15,472 bases of DNA. It comes from Rhodanobacteraceae bacterium (GTDB lineage: Bacteria > Pseudomonadota > Gammaproteobacteria > Xanthomonadales > Rhodanobacteraceae). The stretch spans positions 1 through 15,472 of the forward strand of contig JAICIW010000015.1 of the NCBI GenBank assembly GCA_025928735.1. The letters are read 5' to 3'. Positions 13,219 to 15,472 of the stretch are shown piece after piece. The translations under genes and the position numbers were made by a program. A model generated the notes under the pieces. That model had not been told where the DNA came from and did not search any database. It saw only the letters and a program-made list of their open reading frames with translations. Every line of letters starts with the position of its first letter. The first letter of the stretch is position 1.

Positions 13219-14367
13219 ATGAGCGCAGTCGATTTCTCATCCTTCCTCAAGTTGATGGTGCACAAGAAGGCGTCGGACCTTTTCATCACGGCCGGCGTTG
13301 CGCCATCGATCAAGGTCAACGGCCGCATCGTGCCGATCACCCAGACGCCGCTGTCCGCGCAGGACGCGCGCGACATGGTGCTGAACGTGATGAACCCGCA
13401 GCAGCGCGAGGAGTTCGAGAAAACCCACGAATGCCAGTTCGCGATCGGTGTCGCGGGCGTCGGCCGCTTCCGCGTATCCTGCTTCTACCAGCGCAATTGC
13501 GTCGGCATGGTGCTGCGCCGGATCGAGTCGAAGATCCCGACCATCGAGGAGCTGAACCTGCTGCCGATCGTCAAGCAGCTCGCGATGACCAAACGCGGCA
13601 TCGTGATCTTCGTTGGCGCCACCGGGGCGGGCAAATCCACGTCGCTGGCTTCGATCGTCGGCTATCGCAACCAGAACTCGACCGGCCACATCATCACGAT
13701 CGAGGATCCCATCGAGTACGTGCACAAGCATGAGGGTTGCATCATCACCCAGCGCGAACTCGGGATCGACACCGACAGTTGGGAAAACGCGCTGAAGAAC
13801 ACGTTGCGCCAGGCGCCCGACGTGATTTTGATTGGCGAGGTGCGTACACGCGAGACCATGGAGTACGCGATCCACTTTTCCGAAACGGGCCACCTGGTGC
13901 TGTGCACGTTGCACGCCAACAACGCCAATCAGGCGCTGGAACGCATCGTTCACTTCTTCCCCGAAGACGTGCGCGAACAACTCTACATGGACCTTTCATT
14001 GAATCTGAAGGGCGTCGTCGCACAGCAGTTGATTCCGACCCCCGACGGCAAGAGCCGGCGCGTGGCGATGGAAGTGATGCTGGGTACGCCGTTGGTGCAG
14101 GACTACATCCGCAAGGGTGAGATCCACAAGATCAAGGACGTGATGAAGCAGTCCGCGAATCTTGGCATGTGCACGTTCGACCAGAACCTGGTCGAGCTGT
14201 ACCACGCCGGCCACATCAGCTACGAGGACGCGCTGCGTTACGCCGATTCGGCCAACGAGGTGCGGCTTGCGATCAAGCTGGCGCAGGGCGGCGATGCGCA
14301 CTCGCTTTCGCAGGGTCTCGGCGACGTGGAGTTGGTCGAGACGGCGGAGAAGGGCCACCGGCTTTAG
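13219..14367 (+). CDS. pilU: Type IV pilus PilT-dependent ATPase PilU
   Basis: PilU is a PilT paralogue that assists PilT-dependent pilus retraction under load. The 382-residue protein has an N-terminal domain (KKASDLFITAGVAPSIKVNGRI), Walker A GATGAGKST (133-141), IEDPIEYVH (161-169), Walker B ILIGEVRTRETMEYA (203-217), and a His box HLVLCTLHANNANQALERIVHFF. The divergent LGTPLVQDYIRKG in place of AIRNLI and the acidic C-terminal tail (about 345-382) support PilU over PilT. The ATG at 13219 has GAGG 7 nt upstream. It is separated from pilT by 165 bp that holds a MITE/REP-like element, so transcription from pilT may be modulated. Confidence 0.95.
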   Translation: MSAVDFSSFLKLMVHKKASDLFITAGVAPSIKVNGRIVPITQTPLSAQDARDMVLNVMNPQQREEFEKTHECQFAIGVAGVGRFRVSCFYQRNCVGMVLRRIESKIPTIEELNLLPIVKQLAMTKRGIVIFVGATGAGKSTSLASIVGYRNQNSTGHIITIEDPIEYVHKHEGCIITQRELGIDTDSWENALKNTLRQAPDVILIGEVRTRETMEYAIHFSETGHLVLCTLHANNANQALERIVHFFPEDVREQLYMDLSLNLKGVVAQQLIPTPDGKSRRVAMEVMLGTPLVQDYIRKGEIHKIKDVMKQSANLGMCTFDQNLVELYHAGHISYEDALRYADSANEVRLAIKLAQGGDAHSLSQGLGDVELVETAEKGHRL

Positions 14368-14370
14368 GGG

Positions 14371-14521
14371 GTAAGTCGCTTGCGGCGCTCGCTGTAAGTC
14401 GCGCCTTCGGCGCTGCAAAGGGTAAGGAAAGAGCCGCAACTTTCGTGCTTTTGATCTTTTTTACCCTTTGCAGGGCGCGCAGCGCCCGACTTGCTCTTCA
14501 CTGCGGCGCCGAGCGCCGCTG
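14371..14521. repeat. Composite palindromic repeat between convergent genes
   Basis: Two direct copies of a 24-nt unit starting GTAAGTCGC (14371 and 14395) lead into a long imperfect inverted repeat. Smaller hairpins sit inside it: GCGCC-TTC-GGCGC (14401-14413), GGGCGC-GCA-GCGCCC (14473-14487) and GCGGCGC-CGA-GCGCCGC (14503-14519). The region fills nearly all of the gap between pilU and the convergent minus-strand gene and looks like a dispersed intergenic element. I see no coding signal. Confidence 0.6.
14413..14473. terminator. Likely bidirectional termination hairpin between pilU and the convergent gene
   Basis: CTGCAAAGGGTAA (14413-14425) is the exact reverse complement of TTACCCTTTGCAG (14461-14473), a 13-bp stem around a 35-nt loop. 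The loop is A/T-rich and ends in a T6 run (14457-14462). Its position between converging genes fits a bidirectional terminator, though the T-run lies in the loop rather than after the stem, so the mechanism is uncertain. Confidence 0.4.
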
Positions 14522-15472
14522 TCAGCGGTGCTTCACCTCGGTTTCGAAGTGCAGGCCGTCGTTGTCCAGTTTCACGTCGATGTCGCCGGATTCGACCATC
14601 TTGCTCATTTGATTGAGGAGCGCGACCTGTTGTTGCACCTGTGTCTGGCTTGCCGCGGGCGCCATGGCGGCGAAGCGGCCCATCCAGCTGGCGAAGATGC
14701 CGTACATCTTGCCGTCGAAGTGCATCCGCAGCAGCTTGTCGCCGTTGCCCGCGGAAGCAGTCAGCGTGTCGCCGAGCTTGGCTTCTTCACCCTCGCCGAT
14801 GCCAACCGTGAGCGCCTTGTCGTTGGCCGCGATCCAGCCCCGGTTGCTGCCGCCCAGCATGGCCTGCAGGCGCGACGGCAGGTCGAACGCGACCGGCTTG
14901 CCGTCGGTCGGAATGGTCTTCAGCGCGAATTGCGGCATGGTCTGCTGGATCTTCTGCACCAGCTCGGCCGGATTGGAACTGGCCACCAACGCGCGCCCGG
15001 CGATTTGCGGGCCAGCTTCCCACTTGTCCAGCACCACGCGGAACCCCAGCAATGATGCCGCTTCCGGCGGCATCTGCACGGGTGGGTTCGCAGCGGTTTT
15101 GGCAAACTTGTTGAGCGACTGCAGCGCCGGACACTGGTAGGTCTTGGCAGCCGCCGCTTCGGCGCGACCCTTGATGAACGCTTGCCATTTCTGGAGCGGC
15201 AGCGCCATCACCATGTCGAACATGGAACCGCCGGGCGCCTCGTCCATGCCCGGCACCGGCTGCTTCAGTGCGGTCAGCGCACCAAGCAGCGAGGACGACA
15301 GTTTCACATCGAGGCTGCCGCGCATTTCCCTGGCCGAGTAGGTCTGGAATCCCGCGCTGACCAGCGGCGCCTGATTGGCGATGGATGCGAACTCGCTGGC
15401 GCACGCGGGGTTGGCCAGCGCACCACCGACGTCCTTGGCGAATTCCTGGGTGATCGCATCCTTGCCGTCGTA
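14522..15472 (-). CDS. Unrecognised protein, 3' part (N-terminus beyond the right edge)
   Basis: The frame is open from the right edge to the stop at 14522-14524, giving 316 residues of C-terminal sequence; the true start lies outside. An internal ATG at 15325 is probably not the start, because coding continues upstream with similar composition. Visible features are two Cys-containing stretches (NPACASEF, TYQCPALQ), a middle section of alternating strands (GFRVVLDKWEAGPQIAGRALVAS, GWIAANDKALTVGIGEG), and an end with Met/Gln-rich helix (QTQVQQQVALLNQMSKMVESG) followed by DIDVKLDNDGLHFETEVKHR. The strand-rich pattern and paired Cys suggest an exported or envelope protein, but no domain is recognised. 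It converges on pilU and is separated from it by the composite repeat. Confidence 0.75.
   Translation of the reverse strand, partial: YDGKDAITQEFAKDVGGALANPACASEFASIANQAPLVSAGFQTYSAREMRGSLDVKLSSSLLGALTALKQPVPGMDEAPGGSMFDMVMALPLQKWQAFIKGRAEAAAAKTYQCPALQSLNKFAKTAANPPVQMPPEAASLLGFRVVLDKWEAGPQIAGRALVASSNPAELVQKIQQTMPQFALKTIPTDGKPVAFDLPSRLQAMLGGSNRGWIAANDKALTVGIGEGEEAKLGDTLTASAGNGDKLLRMHFDGKMYGIFASWMGRFAAMAPAASQTQVQQQVALLNQMSKMVESGDIDVKLDNDGLHFETEVKHR

Overview
The window is high-GC gammaproteobacterial chromosome, most likely from the order Xanthomonadales (Rhodanobacteraceae or Lysobacteraceae). This rests on the thiS-thiG-trmB-SLC13 permease gene order, the adjacent pilT-pilU pair, a FecR/DUF6600 protein, and short intergenic palindromic repeats of the GTCATTCCG type, all familiar from that order. 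No phage, integrase, transposase, CRISPR array or rRNA is visible.

Layout. Positions 1-2473, minus strand: the 5' end of an SLC13-type permease (cut by the left edge), trmB, thiG and thiS, transcribed right to left. thiG and trmB are tightly spaced. thiS and thiG are 351 bp apart, and that gap holds a strong hairpin and two tandem copies of a ~92-bp repeat. Positions 2597-4981, minus strand: a long secreted FecR-like/DUF6600 protein with a Pro/Arg-rich then Gln/Arg-rich tail. Positions 5180-5250: tRNA-Gly(CCC). Positions 5432-6307, plus strand: a RimK-type ATP-grasp ligase.

Positions 6439-9790, plus strand: two tandem paralogous lipoproteins of unrecognised family, then a BlaI/MecI-type repressor overlapping an M56 (BlaR1/MecR1-like) membrane metallopeptidase whose C-terminus is a TonB-type domain instead of a penicillin sensor. 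Positions 9880-11842: an OmpR-family response regulator overlapping its sensor histidine kinase. Positions 12016-14367: pilT and pilU, the type IV pilus retraction ATPases, separated by a ~124-bp MITE/REP-like element. Positions 14522-15472, minus strand: an unrecognised protein cut by the right edge, convergent with pilU across a composite palindromic repeat.

How the genes relate. thiS and thiG make the thiazole moiety of thiamine, while trmB (tRNA m7G46) and the permease appear to be co-transcribed passengers. The BlaI/M56 pair should form a membrane-to-DNA proteolytic signalling switch, and the two-component pair a second, separate sensory unit. PilT and PilU power pilus retraction. The least explained segment is 6356-9790, where the paralogous lipoproteins precede the BlaI/M56-TonB pair on the same strand. 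A functional link between them is an inference from proximity only.
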